55,317 nt of DNA from assembly GCA_023264735.1 (NCBI GenBank), contig JAHFVD010000049.1:1-55317 (forward strand), read 5' to 3'. Positions within the stretch are counted from its first letter, which is position 1, and each line of letters begins with the position of its first letter. Origin of the DNA: Mycobacterium sp. (GTDB lineage: Bacteria; Actinomycetota; Actinomycetes; Mycobacteriales; Mycobacteriaceae). A program made the position numbers and the translations under genes. Positions 18,386 through 27,804 of the stretch are shown here, in pieces. The notes under the pieces were generated by a model. The model saw only the letters and a list, made by a program, of their open reading frames with translations, made no database searches and was not told the origin of the DNA.

Positions 18386-19627
18386 ATGCCGAAGCTGGAC
18401 GACATTGACCTTGCCGACCTGGATCGGTTCACGGCCGGGTTTCCCTACCGCGTCTTCGACGAACTGCGTCGAGACGCTCCGGTGTGGTGGCATCCACCGA
18501 CCGCCCACACCCCGGGCGGCGAGGGCTTCTGGGTATTGAGCCGCTACGCCGACATCGTCGCCGCATCTGCGGACAGTGCGACGTTCTCCTCCGAGACGGG
18601 CGGTGATCGCGTGGGAGGCGGCACCACGTTGGAGGACATGCCGATGGAGTTCGCCGTCGGTGCGCTGCTGAACATGATGGATGACCCACGCCACGCACAG
18701 TTCCGTCGCCTGTTGACGCCGAGCACGACACCTCGAGCCTTGCGCGCCATCGAAGAGGACCTGCGCCGCAGGGCAATCGACATCGTCGACGCGGCGGTCG
18801 CCAAGGGCGAGTGCGACTTCCTGATCGATGTGTCCGCCGAGTTGCCGTTACAGGCCGTTGCGGATTTGGCGGGAGTGCCGCAATCCGATCGGCATGAGCT
18901 GATGAACTGGGCCAACGTCACCCTCGACTACGACGGACGAGAACTCGGCGAGGTCAATGAACGAGTCGCCCAAGCGCAGGAGCAGATGTTCACCTACGGC
19001 ACCAACCTGTTGGTACGCAAGCGATCCGAGCCGCCTACGACCGATCTGCTGTCGATCGTGACACATGCGCTGATCGACGACGAGCCGCTCAGCGAGAACG
19101 AACAGCGCCTGTTCCTGAGCCTGATCGTGGCGGCCGGCAGTGAGACGACGCGCAATTCGATCGCCATCGTGATGTCGGCGTTCAGCGAGCGGGCGCAGAC
19201 CTGGGAACGGTTGCGCGACAACCGCGAACTGCTTCCGGTGGCGGTTGAGGAGATGCTGCGCTGGGCATCATCGACGCCCTATAACCGGCGCACGGCCACC
19301 CGCGACATCGAGATGCACGGCCAACAGATCAGGGCCGGTGACAAGGTCTCGCTGTGGTGGGCGTCGGCCAACCGCGACGACGCGGTGTTCGCGGATCCCT
19401 ACGTCTTCGATATCGAACGAAACCCTAACCCCCACCTTGCCTTTGGGCGCGGAGTCCACTTCTGCCTCGGTGCATCGCTGGCCCGCATGGAGATGCGGGT
19501 GATGTTCGACGTGCTGCTGGACCGCGTTGCGTCGGTGACGCCGACCGGACCCATCGAATACGTTCGCAGCAACAAGCACAGCGGCGTCCGGCACATGCCC
19601 GTCACGATCAATCCTCTTAAGGACTAA
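18386..19627 (+). CDS. Cytochrome P450
   Basis: The product has 413 aa. The I-helix oxygen-binding motif is VAAGSETTRNSI, the K-helix ExxR is EEMLRWASS, and the haem loop is FGRGVHFCLGASLARME with the axial Cys. The N-terminal MPKLDDIDLADLDRF and the overall pattern resemble the mycobacterial CYP124/125/142/188-like group, which oxidises lipids and sterols, but I do not assign a CYP number. GGAGGA precedes the ATG. No ferredoxin gene is adjacent. A long inverted repeat follows the stop. Confidence 0.93.
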   Translation: MPKLDDIDLADLDRFTAGFPYRVFDELRRDAPVWWHPPTAHTPGGEGFWVLSRYADIVAASADSATFSSETGGDRVGGGTTLEDMPMEFAVGALLNMMDDPRHAQFRRLLTPSTTPRALRAIEEDLRRRAIDIVDAAVAKGECDFLIDVSAELPLQAVADLAGVPQSDRHELMNWANVTLDYDGRELGEVNERVAQAQEQMFTYGTNLLVRKRSEPPTTDLLSIVTHALIDDEPLSENEQRLFLSLIVAAGSETTRNSIAIVMSAFSERAQTWERLRDNRELLPVAVEEMLRWASSTPYNRRTATRDIEMHGQQIRAGDKVSLWWASANRDDAVFADPYVFDIERNPNPHLAFGRGVHFCLGASLARMEMRVMFDVLLDRVASVTPTGPIEYVRSNKHSGVRHMPVTINPLKD

Positions 19628-19645
19628 CCCATGCAGACGCCGTGT

Positions 19646-19702
19646 TGATTGAGAGCTCACGCCTCATGTTTCACCCGGTGATGGCACGTGAGCGCTCAAT
19701 CA
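19646..19702. terminator. Long inverted repeat between convergent genes
   Basis: A 16-base arm at 19646-19661 (TGATTGAGAGCTCACG) pairs with 19687-19702 with one mismatch. The loop is 25 nt. It lies between the P450 stop and the PASTA-protein stop and includes the latter. It is a likely bidirectional terminator without a T run. Confidence 0.5.
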
Positions 19703-20059
19703 GCGGGCGAACTGCAGCGTGATGACGGCATCGCCGGCGATGACTTGGCCCGGCGCCGGCGCTTGCGCCGCAATTTGATTACTCCGATATCCCGAGTCGG
19801 TCAGGTCAGGGGCTTTGTCCAGCACACCCGTCCAGCCGATCGTCCGAAGGGCTGGCTCCGCGTCCGTCCAGTACATGCCGCGCAAGTCGGGCATGACGAG
19901 AGATTCGTGCGGACGCGCCGACGGACTCGACCTGCTCGACGCTGTGAGCGCACTGGTCCCACTCGAATCAGTGGCGACAACGGCATGCCCACCCGAGGAG
20001 CAGGCTCCCACGACACAGACCGCACAGCCCGCAATCACCAGTGCGCGTAGCGTTTTCAC
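19700..20059 (-). CDS. Lipoprotein with a single PASTA domain
   Basis: The product has 119 aa. The N-terminal leader ends in a lipobox (VCVVGACSS), so the mature protein should be lipidated at Cys 20. After a Ser/Thr linker comes one PASTA unit (MPDLRGMYWTDAEPALRTIGW, then APAPGQVIAGDAVITLQF). PASTA domains bind peptidoglycan fragments or beta-lactams in PknB and PBPs. Its start overlaps the stop of the NHEJ polymerase gene by 4 bp, so it is translated from the same message, an unexpected pairing of a cell-wall protein with a DNA-repair enzyme. Confidence 0.85.
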   Translation of the reverse strand: MKTLRALVIAGCAVCVVGACSSGGHAVVATDSSGTSALTASSRSSPSARPHESLVMPDLRGMYWTDAEPALRTIGWTGVLDKAPDLTDSGYRSNQIAAQAPAPGQVIAGDAVITLQFAR

Positions 20060-21102
20060 GTCTTCGGGTTGCCGTCGTCGTCCCAGTGGGCCGCGACCTT
20101 CTTGCTGGGCTGTACGCGTGGCGGTTCACCCGGCATCTTGGGGTAGTTCGGCGGGTAGGGGAGGTCGCCCAGACCGCGCTCGTCGTCGACGGCCACCATC
20201 GCCAGCAGCGGATCAATCGAGTGGGCAACCGAATCCAGGTCGGCCATCGGGTCGCCGCGCTTGGCGATCAGCGCGGGCACCGTGGCGATGGTGAAGTCGT
20301 CGGGTTCGGCGTCGGCCAGCTCCTGCCACGTCAGCGGGGTGGAGACGGTCGCGATCGGAGTCGCCCGCACCGAGTAGGCGCTGGCGAATGTCCGGTCGCG
20401 GGCGTTCTGGTTGTAGTCGACGAACACCCGCTGGCCGCGCTCCTCTTTCCACCACGAGGTGGTCACCAGATCCGGTGCCCGGCGTTCCAATTCACGGGCC
20501 AGCGCGATCCCGGCGCGACGCACCGCGATGAAATCCCAGTCCGGCCGGATGCGCACGTACACGTGTATCCCACGCCCGCCGGACGTCTTCGGATAGCCGA
20601 TCAGCCCGAGTTCGTCGAGCACCGGCTTGAGGATGTCGACGGCGATGGTGCGCGCCTCGGCGAAGCCGGTGCCCGGCTGTGGGTCGAGGTCCACCCGCAG
20701 CTCGTCGGGGTGCTCGGTGTCCGGGCAGCGAACCTGCCACGGGTGCAACGTGATCGTGCCCATCTGCGCGGCCCACACGATCGCCGACGGGTGGGTCACT
20801 TTCAATGCGTCGGCGGTGCGCCCGGACGGGAACGTCACCCGGCAGGTCTGCAGGTACTCGGGATGTTTCTCCGGGACGCGCTTCTGGTAGATCTCTTCGC
20901 CCTCGATGCCGTCCGGGAAGCGCTGCAGATGCGTCGGCCGGTCCCGCAATGCCGTCAAGAGGGGTCCGGACCCAACAGTCCGGTAGTACTCGACCACCTT
21001 GCCCTTGGTGCCGTTCGACCCGAGCTTGGGGAAGTACACCTTGTCCGGGTTGGTGAGACGGACGGCGACACCGTCGACGTCGATCTCTTCGGCCTTGGGC
21101 AC
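20056..21102 (-). CDS. NHEJ DNA polymerase/primase (LigD polymerase-domain family, Rv3730c-like)
   Basis: The product has 348 aa from GTG 21102. An archaeo-eukaryotic primase-type fold is visible: TNPDKVYFPKLGSNGTKGKVVEYY, a catalytic DLDPQPGTGF acidic motif, KTSGGRGIHVYVRI and VDYNQNARDRTFASAYSVR. It is a stand-alone polymerase related to the LigD polymerase domain, adding nucleotides, often ribonucleotides, at DNA ends. A GTG at 21123 would add seven residues. The divergent neighbour is the ATP-dependent ligase ligC, so polymerase and ligase come from one shared promoter region of about 40 bp. Confidence 0.92.
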   Translation of the reverse strand: MPKAEEIDVDGVAVRLTNPDKVYFPKLGSNGTKGKVVEYYRTVGSGPLLTALRDRPTHLQRFPDGIEGEEIYQKRVPEKHPEYLQTCRVTFPSGRTADALKVTHPSAIVWAAQMGTITLHPWQVRCPDTEHPDELRVDLDPQPGTGFAEARTIAVDILKPVLDELGLIGYPKTSGGRGIHVYVRIRPDWDFIAVRRAGIALARELERRAPDLVTTSWWKEERGQRVFVDYNQNARDRTFASAYSVRATPIATVSTPLTWQELADAEPDDFTIATVPALIAKRGDPMADLDSVAHSIDPLLAMVAVDDERGLGDLPYPPNYPKMPGEPPRVQPSKKVAAHWDDDGNPKT

Positions 21103-21140
21103 GCTTTTCAAGCTACCGCCCACGAGACGAGAATGAATCG

Positions 21141-22211
21141 ATGCAGCTGCCCGTCAATCCCCCGGTGTCGCCGATGCTCGCCAAGTCGGTGTCCGATATC
21201 CCGCCAGGCGCCTCCTACGAGCCGAAATGGGACGGGTTCCGGTCGGTGTGCTTTCGCGACGGTGACGACGTCGTCCTCGGCAGCCGCAACGAGAAACCGC
21301 TGACGCGGTACTTCCCCGAGCTGGTCAGCGCCGCCCTGGCCGAACTGCCGGCGCGCTGCGTGATCGACGGCGAGATCGTCATCGCCACCGGGGCGGGCCT
21401 GGACTTCGACGCCCTGCAGCAGCGCATCCATCCCGCCGACTCCCGCGTGCGCATGCTCGCCGAGAAGACCCCGGCCTCGTTCGTCGCCTTCGATCTGCTC
21501 GCGCTCGTCGACGACGACTACACCGGCCGGCCGTTCAGCGAGCGGCGCGCCGCACTGGTGCAGGCTCTGGCCGACGCCGGCCCGTCATTTCACGTCACGC
21601 CGGCCACCACCGATTCGGCGACCGCCCAGCGCTGGTTCTCCGAATTCGAGGGGGCCGGGCTCGACGGGGTGATCGCCAAGCCGCTCACGATCACCTACCA
21701 GCCGGACAAGCGGGTGATGTTCAAGGTCAAACACCAGCGGACCGCCGACTGTGTGGTCCCGGGCTACCGGGTGCACAAGTCCGGTGAGGACGCCATCGGG
21801 TCGCTACTCCTCGGGCTCTACAAGGACGACGGCATGCTGGCGTCGGTGGGTGTCATCGGCGCGTTCCCGATGGCCGAACGCCGTCGGCTGTTCACCGAAT
21901 TACAGCCTCTGGTAACCGAATTCGAGGGACACCCGTGGAACTGGGCGGCGCATGAGGCAGGCGAACGCACGCCCCAGAAGAACGCCGGGTCCCGATGGAA
22001 CGCCGGAAAGGACCTCTCGTTCGTGCCGCTACGGCCCGAGCGGGTGGTCGAGGTGCGCTATGACCACATGGAGGGTGAGCGGTTCCGGCACACCGCGCAG
22101 TTCAATCGCTGGCGTCTCGACCGTGACCCGCGTTCGTGTACCTACGAGCAGCTCGAACGCCCGCTGACGTTCAGTCTCGGCGAGATCATTCCGGGGCTCC
22201 AGGCCCGCTAG
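21141..22211 (+). CDS. ligC: ATP-dependent DNA ligase LigC
   Basis: The product has 356 aa. The nucleotidyltransferase motif I lysine is in YEPKWDGFRSV (Lys 29). Motif III-like VAFDLLAL and motif IV DGVIAKP follow, with motif V MFKVKHQRTADCVV. A C-terminal OB-fold contains GVIGAFPMAERRRLF. The length and sequence match mycobacterial LigC (Rv3731), which acts in base-excision or backup end-joining repair rather than replication. It is divergent from the polymerase gene and overlaps the bfrA stop by 4 bp on the opposite strand. Confidence 0.94.
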   Translation: MQLPVNPPVSPMLAKSVSDIPPGASYEPKWDGFRSVCFRDGDDVVLGSRNEKPLTRYFPELVSAALAELPARCVIDGEIVIATGAGLDFDALQQRIHPADSRVRMLAEKTPASFVAFDLLALVDDDYTGRPFSERRAALVQALADAGPSFHVTPATTDSATAQRWFSEFEGAGLDGVIAKPLTITYQPDKRVMFKVKHQRTADCVVPGYRVHKSGEDAIGSLLLGLYKDDGMLASVGVIGAFPMAERRRLFTELQPLVTEFEGHPWNWAAHEAGERTPQKNAGSRWNAGKDLSFVPLRPERVVEVRYDHMEGERFRHTAQFNRWRLDRDPRSCTYEQLERPLTFSLGEIIPGLQAR

Positions 22212-22696
22212 CCGAGCGCGCCCGGCGGCCGGGACACGCACTGCGCCGAGTACAGCTCCACACCCAGCTTGTTCATCAGTTCGAGCTGCGTCTCGAGGTA
22301 GTCGATGTGGTTTTCTTCGTCGGACACGATGTCCTCGAACAGATTGGCCGTGGTGGAGTCCAGCTTCTCGCGGCAGAGCACGATGGCCGGCTTCAGCCGG
22401 TTGACCACCTCGTACTCGAGGGCCAAGTCGCTCTCGAACTGTTCGCGGATCGTCTGGCCGATGTTCAGCGTGCCGATCCGCTGGTAGTTGGGCAGCCCGT
22501 CGAGGATCAGGATGCGATCGGTCACGCGCTCGGCATGGCGCATCTCGTCGAACGATTCATCCCGCGTGTGCTTGGCCAGCTCGGTGAACCCCCAGTTGTC
22601 CTGCATCTTGGAGTGCAGGAAGTACTGGTTGATCGCCGTCAGTTCGCTCGTCAGCTGCTGATTGAGGAGAGTGAGAATCTCGCTGTCGCCTTGCAT
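22208..22696 (-). CDS. bfrA: Bacterioferritin
   Basis: The product has 162 aa. It forms a 24-mer shell that oxidises and stores iron. Ferroxidase residues expected in the family are visible: Glu in LTSELTAINQYF, Glu and His in DEMRHAERV, and Glu/His in DEENHIDYLE. Met 52 in EMRHAE fits the haem axial ligand that marks BfrA rather than ferritin BfrB. AGGAG lies before the ATG. The upstream region has two IdeR-like boxes, which suggests iron-dependent activation as for M. tuberculosis bfrA. Confidence 0.94.
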   Translation of the reverse strand: MQGDSEILTLLNQQLTSELTAINQYFLHSKMQDNWGFTELAKHTRDESFDEMRHAERVTDRILILDGLPNYQRIGTLNIGQTIREQFESDLALEYEVVNRLKPAIVLCREKLDSTTANLFEDIVSDEENHIDYLETQLELMNKLGVELYSAQCVSRPPGALG

Positions 22697-22847
22697 GACT
22701 TTCTCCTGTCAATATGTCGCCGGACCGCAATCAATACCGTATTCGATGAACCTAATACAGACTCGCAGGAGGCGCGCCGCTTATCGTGGTCAGACGGGTT
22801 GTCTTGCTTGGAGATTGGCATATCTGAACCCGCATCGGCAAATAAGA

Positions 22848-22866
22848 CAAGGCTAGGCTGACCCTG
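22848..22866 (-). promoter_or_regulatory. Possible IdeR box upstream of bfrA
   Basis: On the plus strand the site contains AGGCTAGGCTGACC, matching about 12 of 19 positions of the consensus TTAGGTTAGSCTAACCTAA, mainly in the core. It lies about 150 bp upstream of the bfrA ATG. It is weaker than the irtA box and is supported mainly by its neighbour 11 bp away. Confidence 0.4.
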
Positions 22867-22877
22867 AAACAAGTCGG

Positions 22878-22896
22878 TTAGTCTTGCCTTAGTTAA
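22878..22896 (-). promoter_or_regulatory. IdeR box upstream of bfrA
   Basis: TTAGTCTTGCCTTAGTTAA matches 13 of 19 positions of the IdeR consensus, with both ends (TTAG and TTAA) intact. It is about 180 bp upstream of bfrA and about 170 bp upstream of irtA. Paired boxes upstream of bfrA are known in M. tuberculosis, where IdeR-Fe activates the gene. Confidence 0.5.
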
Positions 22897-23019
22897 TGGT
22901 CCAAATAAGCGGTCCACTAGGCATAATTCTGACTCCTGAATTGCGCCCTGGGTGGGTAAGCTAATTCCGCTGCGATTTCGCCAACCGGCAGAACCCGTGG
23001 AGCCCAGGGGGTGAGTAGC

Positions 23020-23038
23020 TTAGGTTAGGCTAACTACT
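23020..23038 (+). promoter_or_regulatory. IdeR iron box controlling irtA operon
   Basis: TTAGGTTAGGCTAACTACT matches the first 15 bases of the IdeR consensus TTAGGTTAGSCTAACCTAA exactly. It ends 28 bp before the irtA ATG, a repressor position. This predicts repression of the siderophore operon when iron is plentiful. Confidence 0.9.
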
Positions 23039-23066
23039 CGCATGCCGGCTAGCAGAGGACACCGAT

Positions 23067-25619
23067 ATGGGACGAGGCATCGGAGGCGCGATGCTGCGCG
23101 GCTTCGGGGGGCGCGATCACATCGCGACCGTGGAGCAGATCGCCCACATTGCCCCGCACTGCGTCCGAATCACCATGTCGTCGCCGACTGTCTTCGAAGA
23201 TGTCAGCTCCGGCCCGACGGCCTGGCTGCGGTTCTGGTTTCCCGATCCGGCCGGCGGAAAGACCGAGTTCCAGCGGGCCTACACACTCGTCTGGGCCGAT
23301 CCCGCCGCCGGCCGTTTCGCCGTCGATGTCGTGCTGCACGAGCCGACCGGTCCCGCCTGCGCCTGGGCTTCGACGGCCGAGCCGGGGATGACCATCCCGG
23401 TGGTGTCCCTCGGGTCGACGCGCTTCGAGATCCCCGAGGAACTGCCGGCCGGCTTCCTGCTCATCGGCGACTCGGCGTCGATCCCGGCGATCAACTCCAT
23501 CGTGGCCGCGCTGCCGCATGACGTGGACATCGAGGTGTACCTCGAACGCCACTGCGACTCAGACGAACTCATCCCCCTCACCTGGCATCCGCGCCGCCGC
23601 CTGCACTGGGTGACTCGAACCGACGACACCTCGCTGGCCGCGGCCATCGAGGACCGGGACTGGTCGAACTGGTCAGCGTGGGCCGGCCCCGAGGCGGGCG
23701 CACTCAAGCATCTGCGCAAGCGACTCAAGGACACCTTCGGGTTCCCCAAGACCGAGCTGAAGGCCCAGGCGTACTGGACGCAGGGCCGCGAGATGGGCAG
23801 CAGCCGTGATGACGAGGCAGTGGCGCCGGTCGCCGAGGTACCCGCCGCCACTCCGCCGCCGGCGCCCGCCCCCCAGCCCACCGTCGCCAAGGGCACGTGG
23901 CGTTCACAAGCCGGCAAAGACCTACTGGCGCCGGTGAGATCGCAGCTGATCGTGGCAGGCGCGCTCCAAGCGTTGCTCACCCTCCTGCAGCTGGCCCCGT
24001 TCGTGGTGCTGGTCGAGCTGGCTCAGCAGTTACTCAGCGGCGCAGATCATTCCCGGGTGTGGAACACCGTGACGGTATTCGTCGTGCTGCTGACCACCGG
24101 CACCACACTGGGCGCGGTCCTCGTGCTGTGGCTGCACGTGGTCGACATGCGCTTCAGCGCCGAAGTCCGGCGGCACCTGCTCGACAAGCTCGCCCGAATG
24201 CCGTTGGGCTGGTTCACCGATCGAGGATCGGGTTCGGTCAAGAAACTCATCCAGGACGACACCCTGTCGCTGCACTACTTGGTGACTCACGCCGTGTGCG
24301 ACGCGGTCGCCGCGGTGGTCGCCCCGATCGCGGTGCTGATCTACCTGTTCTCCGTCGACTGGGCGATGGCGCTGATCCTGTTCCTGCCGATCCTCGTCTA
24401 CATCGTGACCACCGCGACGATGGTGTACCAGAGCGGACCGAAGATCGCCGAGGCGTCGAAGTGGGCCGAGCGGATGAACGGCGAGTCGGCGGCATTCCTG
24501 GAGGGCCAGCCCGTGATTCGGGTGTTCGGCGGCGCGGCAGCCTCGTCGTTCCGCCACCGCCTGGATGACTACATCGCCTTCCTCAACGAGTGGCAGCGGC
24601 CGTTCATCGGCAAGAAGACCTTCATGGATCTGGTCACCAGGCCGTCGACGTTCCTGTGGCTGATCGTCACGGCGGGCACCTGGTTCGTCGTGGCCGGCTG
24701 GACGACTCCGACCACGCTATTGCCATTCCTGGTGCTGGGCACAACATTTGGCAGCCGCCTTCTGGGCATTGCCTACGGTTTGGGCGGTATCCGGGAAGGC
24801 ACGCAGGCCGCTAAGCGCATCGCGGTCACGCTCGACGAGGCCGAACTGGGCACACAGCAGCATGTGTCGTCGTCCCCGCCGGCCATCGGAGTGACGTTCG
24901 ACAGCATCAGCTTCGGCTACCGCCCGGGTGTGCCGGTGATCCGCGACGTGACGCTGGACCTGAATCCCGGGACCGTCACCGCCCTTGTCGGCCCGTCCGG
25001 TTCGGGTAAGTCGACCCTGGCGGCACTGCTGGCCCGGTTCCACGACGTCGATGCCGGCGCGATCCACATCGACGGCCGCGACATCCGTTCACTGACGCCC
25101 GACGAGCTCTACACCAGAGTCGGATTCGTCTTCCAGGATGTGCAACTGGTCGCGGGCACAGTTCGCGACAACATCGCGCTCGCCCGCCCGGATGCGAGCC
25201 CTACAGAAGTGGCGGCGGCAGCGCGCAGCGCACAGATCCACGAGCGAATCCTGCGGCTGCCGGCCGGATACGACACGGTCCTCGGGGCCGACAGCCAGCT
25301 GTCCGGCGGCGAGAAACAACGCCTCACCATCGCCCGCGCGCTGCTCGCCGACACCCCGATCCTGATCCTCGACGAGGCCACCGCGTTCGCTGACCCGGAA
25401 TCGGAATATCTTGTGCAACACGCGCTCAGCTCACTGATCCAGAATCGCACAGTGCTGGTGATCGCCCACCGGCTGCACACGATCACCGGGGCCGACCAGA
25501 TCGTCGTACTCGACGACGGACGCATCGCCGAGATCGGTACCCACACCGGGCTGCTCGCCGCCGACGGCCGCTACCGCCGCCTGTGGGACAGCCGAGTGAC
25601 TAGCGAGGCCGTTCGGTGA
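23067..25619 (+). CDS. irtA: Siderophore ABC importer subunit IrtA with N-terminal FAD siderophore-interacting domain
   Basis: The product has 850 aa. Residues 1-250 are a siderophore-interacting (SIP) reductase domain with the FAD-binding [12 protein letters not shown] region. A Pro/Ala linker follows, then six membrane helices of an exporter-type TMD (about 275-570). The ATPase has Walker [14 protein letters not shown] (about 641), signature LSGGEKQR and [15 protein letters not shown]. IrtA pairs with IrtB to import ferric carboxymycobactin across the inner membrane and reduce its iron. The start [17 protein letters not shown] matches the M. tuberculosis protein. It overlaps irtB by 4 bp. 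Confidence 0.97.
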   Translation: MGRGIGGAMLRGFGGRDHIATVEQIAHIAPHCVRITMSSPTVFEDVSSGPTAWLRFWFPDPAGGKTEFQRAYTLVWADPAAGRFAVDVVLHEPTGPACAWASTAEPGMTIPVVSLGSTRFEIPEELPAGFLLIGDSASIPAINSIVAALPHDVDIEVYLERHCDSDELIPLTWHPRRRLHWVTRTDDTSLAAAIEDRDWSNWSAWAGPEAGALKHLRKRLKDTFGFPKTELKAQAYWTQGREMGSSRDDEAVAPVAEVPAATPPPAPAPQPTVAKGTWRSQAGKDLLAPVRSQLIVAGALQALLTLLQLAPFVVLVELAQQLLSGADHSRVWNTVTVFVVLLTTGTTLGAVLVLWLHVVDMRFSAEVRRHLLDKLARMPLGWFTDRGSGSVKKLIQDDTLSLHYLVTHAVCDAVAAVVAPIAVLIYLFSVDWAMALILFLPILVYIVTTATMVYQSGPKIAEASKWAERMNGESAAFLEGQPVIRVFGGAAASSFRHRLDDYIAFLNEWQRPFIGKKTFMDLVTRPSTFLWLIVTAGTWFVVAGWTTPTTLLPFLVLGTTFGSRLLGIAYGLGGIREGTQAAKRIAVTLDEAELGTQQHVSSSPPAIGVTFDSISFGYRPGVPVIRDVTLDLNPGTVTALVGPSGSGKSTLAALLARFHDVDAGAIHIDGRDIRSLTPDELYTRVGFVFQDVQLVAGTVRDNIALARPDASPTEVAAAARSAQIHERILRLPAGYDTVLGADSQLSGGEKQRLTIARALLADTPILILDEATAFADPESEYLVQHALSSLIQNRTVLVIAHRLHTITGADQIVVLDDGRIAEIGTHTGLLAADGRYRRLWDSRVTSEAVR

Positions 25620-27370
25620 TCCGCACCCTGATCCGCCTGATTCCCGCGCACCATCGCGGGCAACTCACCACCTATGTTGTGCTGTCGCTGATTTCGGTCA
25701 TCCTGCGCGCGGCCAGCGCGCTGCTCCTTGTGCCGGTGCTCGTCGCGCTGTTCGGCCCGCACCCGGCCGACGCCTGGCCCTGGGTCGGCGCCCTCACCGC
25801 GGTCACCGTCGGCGGGTGGGTCATCGACATGACCCTGGCGCGGATCGGCTACGGCATCGGCTTCACACTGGCGGACACCACCCAGCACGCAATGGCCAAC
25901 CGGCTCACCGAAACTCCCCTGCGCTGGTTAACCGCCGACAACACAGCCGTGGCCCGCCAGGCGATTGCCGCCAGCGCCCCTGACCTCGTCGGCTTCGTCG
26001 CCAACTTGCTCAGCCCGTTCATCGGTGCGCTGCTGCTGCCCGCCGCGATCACCATCGGGTTGTTCTTCGTCTCCTTTCAGGTGGGAGTGGCCGCCGCGAT
26101 CGCGCTGCCATTTCTGCTCGGGGCGCTCGCCGCAAGCCAGCGACTGGTCCGTGCCGCCGACGCCGCCGATGCCGCCGCACACAGCGCACTGACCGAACGC
26201 CTCGTGGAATTCGCCCGCACCCAACAGGCATTGCGGGCCAGCCGCCGCGTCACGGCCGCGCGCAGCCAGACCGGCGAGGCCATCAACGCCGTGCGGGGAG
26301 CGACCCGTCGACTGCTGCTATTGCAGATCCCGGGTCAGCTTCTGTTCAGCGTGGCCAGCCAGATCGCACTCATCCTGCTGGCGGGCACGATCACGACGCT
26401 GACCCTGCGGGGCGACATCGGCGCACCCGCTGCGGTAGCGCTGGTGATCGTGATGGTGCGGTTCCTCGAGCCGTTCACCGTGCTGGCCGATCTGTCCAGC
26501 GCCATGGAGTCATCGCGCGGTCTACTGGACCGGCTGAACACCGTCGTCACCGCACCGCTCGACGAGCGGTCACAGCGTGGCCCGCTCCCGTCGGGTGAAT
26601 CCCGCCCGCCCCGAATCGAATTCCGCTCGGTGGGCTTTGGCTACCAAGACTCCGAGGTACTCAAGGACGTCACCTTCACCCTCGAACCAGGCACCACCAC
26701 CGCCGTCGTCGGTCCGTCCGGTTCCGGTAAGAGCACAATCCTGTCGCTGATCGCCGGGCTGCACACGCCCGTGCGGGGACAGATTTTCGTCGACGGCACC
26801 GACGTCGCCGACATCGATCCCGAGGCCCGGCGTGCGCTGGTCAGTGTGGTGTTCCAGCACCCGTACCTGTTCGACGGAACAATCGCCGACAACATCCGGG
26901 TCGGCCATCCCGAGGCCGGCGACGACACCATCCACCGCGCGATGGCGCTGTCCCGGGTCGACACCATCATCGAGCGGCTGCCCGACGGCGCGCAGACCAA
27001 GGTCGGCGAGGCCGGCGCCGCACTGTCCGGCGGTGAACGCCAGCGCGTCAGCATCGCGCGCGCACTGGTGAAGCCGGCCGGGGTCCTTCTGATCGACGAG
27101 GCGACGAGCGCGCTGGACACCGAGAACGAGGCTTCGGTGACCCAGGCGATCCACGACGACCCGCATCGGCGCACCCGGGTCATCATCGCCCACCGGCTCG
27201 ATGCCATCCGCAACGCCGACCAGGTGTTGTTCGTCGACGGCGGTGTCATCGTCGAACAGGGCAGCATCGACGAACTTCACGCTCGCGGTGGACGCTTCGC
27301 CGAATTCTGGCGTCAGCAGGAGACAAGCGCCGGCTGGCAGATCGCTGCGGACACCTCCGGTCGAGTATGA
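25616..27370 (+). CDS. irtB: Siderophore ABC importer subunit IrtB
   Basis: The product has 584 aa from GTG 25616. An ABC-exporter-fold TMD (about 1-315) precedes the ATPase, with Walker [14 protein letters not shown] (about 365), signature LSGGERQR (about 471), [15 protein letters not shown] and the switch [10 protein letters not shown]. It forms the heterodimeric importer with IrtA, which supplies the SIP domain that IrtB lacks. Four-base overlaps at both ends couple it to irtA and to mmpS. Confidence 0.97.
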   Translation: MIRTLIRLIPAHHRGQLTTYVVLSLISVILRAASALLLVPVLVALFGPHPADAWPWVGALTAVTVGGWVIDMTLARIGYGIGFTLADTTQHAMANRLTETPLRWLTADNTAVARQAIAASAPDLVGFVANLLSPFIGALLLPAAITIGLFFVSFQVGVAAAIALPFLLGALAASQRLVRAADAADAAAHSALTERLVEFARTQQALRASRRVTAARSQTGEAINAVRGATRRLLLLQIPGQLLFSVASQIALILLAGTITTLTLRGDIGAPAAVALVIVMVRFLEPFTVLADLSSAMESSRGLLDRLNTVVTAPLDERSQRGPLPSGESRPPRIEFRSVGFGYQDSEVLKDVTFTLEPGTTTAVVGPSGSGKSTILSLIAGLHTPVRGQIFVDGTDVADIDPEARRALVSVVFQHPYLFDGTIADNIRVGHPEAGDDTIHRAMALSRVDTIIERLPDGAQTKVGEAGAALSGGERQRVSIARALVKPAGVLLIDEATSALDTENEASVTQAIHDDPHRRTRVIIAHRLDAIRNADQVLFVDGGVIVEQGSIDELHARGGRFAEFWRQQETSAGWQIAADTSGRV

Positions 27371-27804
27371 AACTTCTTGCTTCAGCCAAGCAGGCGTGGA
27401 TTCCGCTGCTGCTCGTTGTGGTGATAGCGGCGGGCGCCTTCGCGGTCGCCCGGGTGCGCGGGATCTTCGGCTCCCACCAGCTGCCGACGTACGCGGGCAG
27501 CATGTCCGACGATAAGCGCAAGTCTGATCCCAAACACGTTGTCTACCAGATCTTCGGTCCCCCGGGAACGGTCGCCGACATCAACTACCTTGATGACAGC
27601 GGCACACCCCACCAGGTCAACGGGGTGACGCTGCCGTGGTCGGTCGAGATCGTGACGACCGCGCCCGCGATGGCCGGAAACGTGTTGGCGCAGGGCAACA
27701 GCGATTCGATCGGGTGCCGCATCACAGCCGACGGGGAGGTCAAGATGGAGCGGACGACCAACGCGGTGAGCGCCTACGTCTACTGCTTTGTGAAGTCGGC
27801 ATGA
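27367..27804 (+). CDS. MmpS family membrane accessory protein
   Basis: The product has 145 aa. One N-terminal membrane helix ([18 protein letters not shown]) is followed by a periplasmic beta-rich domain with the family hallmarks [28 protein letters not shown] and [14 protein letters not shown]. Two cysteines (SIGCRI and VYCFV) may pair. MmpS proteins assist their cognate MmpL transporter; MmpS4 and MmpS5 are needed for siderophore export in M. tuberculosis. Its ATG overlaps the irtB stop and its stop overlaps the mmpL start, so it is in the iron-regulated operon. Confidence 0.93.
   Translation: MKLLASAKQAWIPLLLVVVIAAGAFAVARVRGIFGSHQLPTYAGSMSDDKRKSDPKHVVYQIFGPPGTVADINYLDDSGTPHQVNGVTLPWSVEIVTTAPAMAGNVLAQGNSDSIGCRITADGEVKMERTTNAVSAYVYCFVKSA

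Noticed and set aside
27636..27800. In-frame extension upstream of mmpL
   Set aside because: It lies inside mmpS. The overlap ATG at 27801 gives the normal MmpL N terminus.
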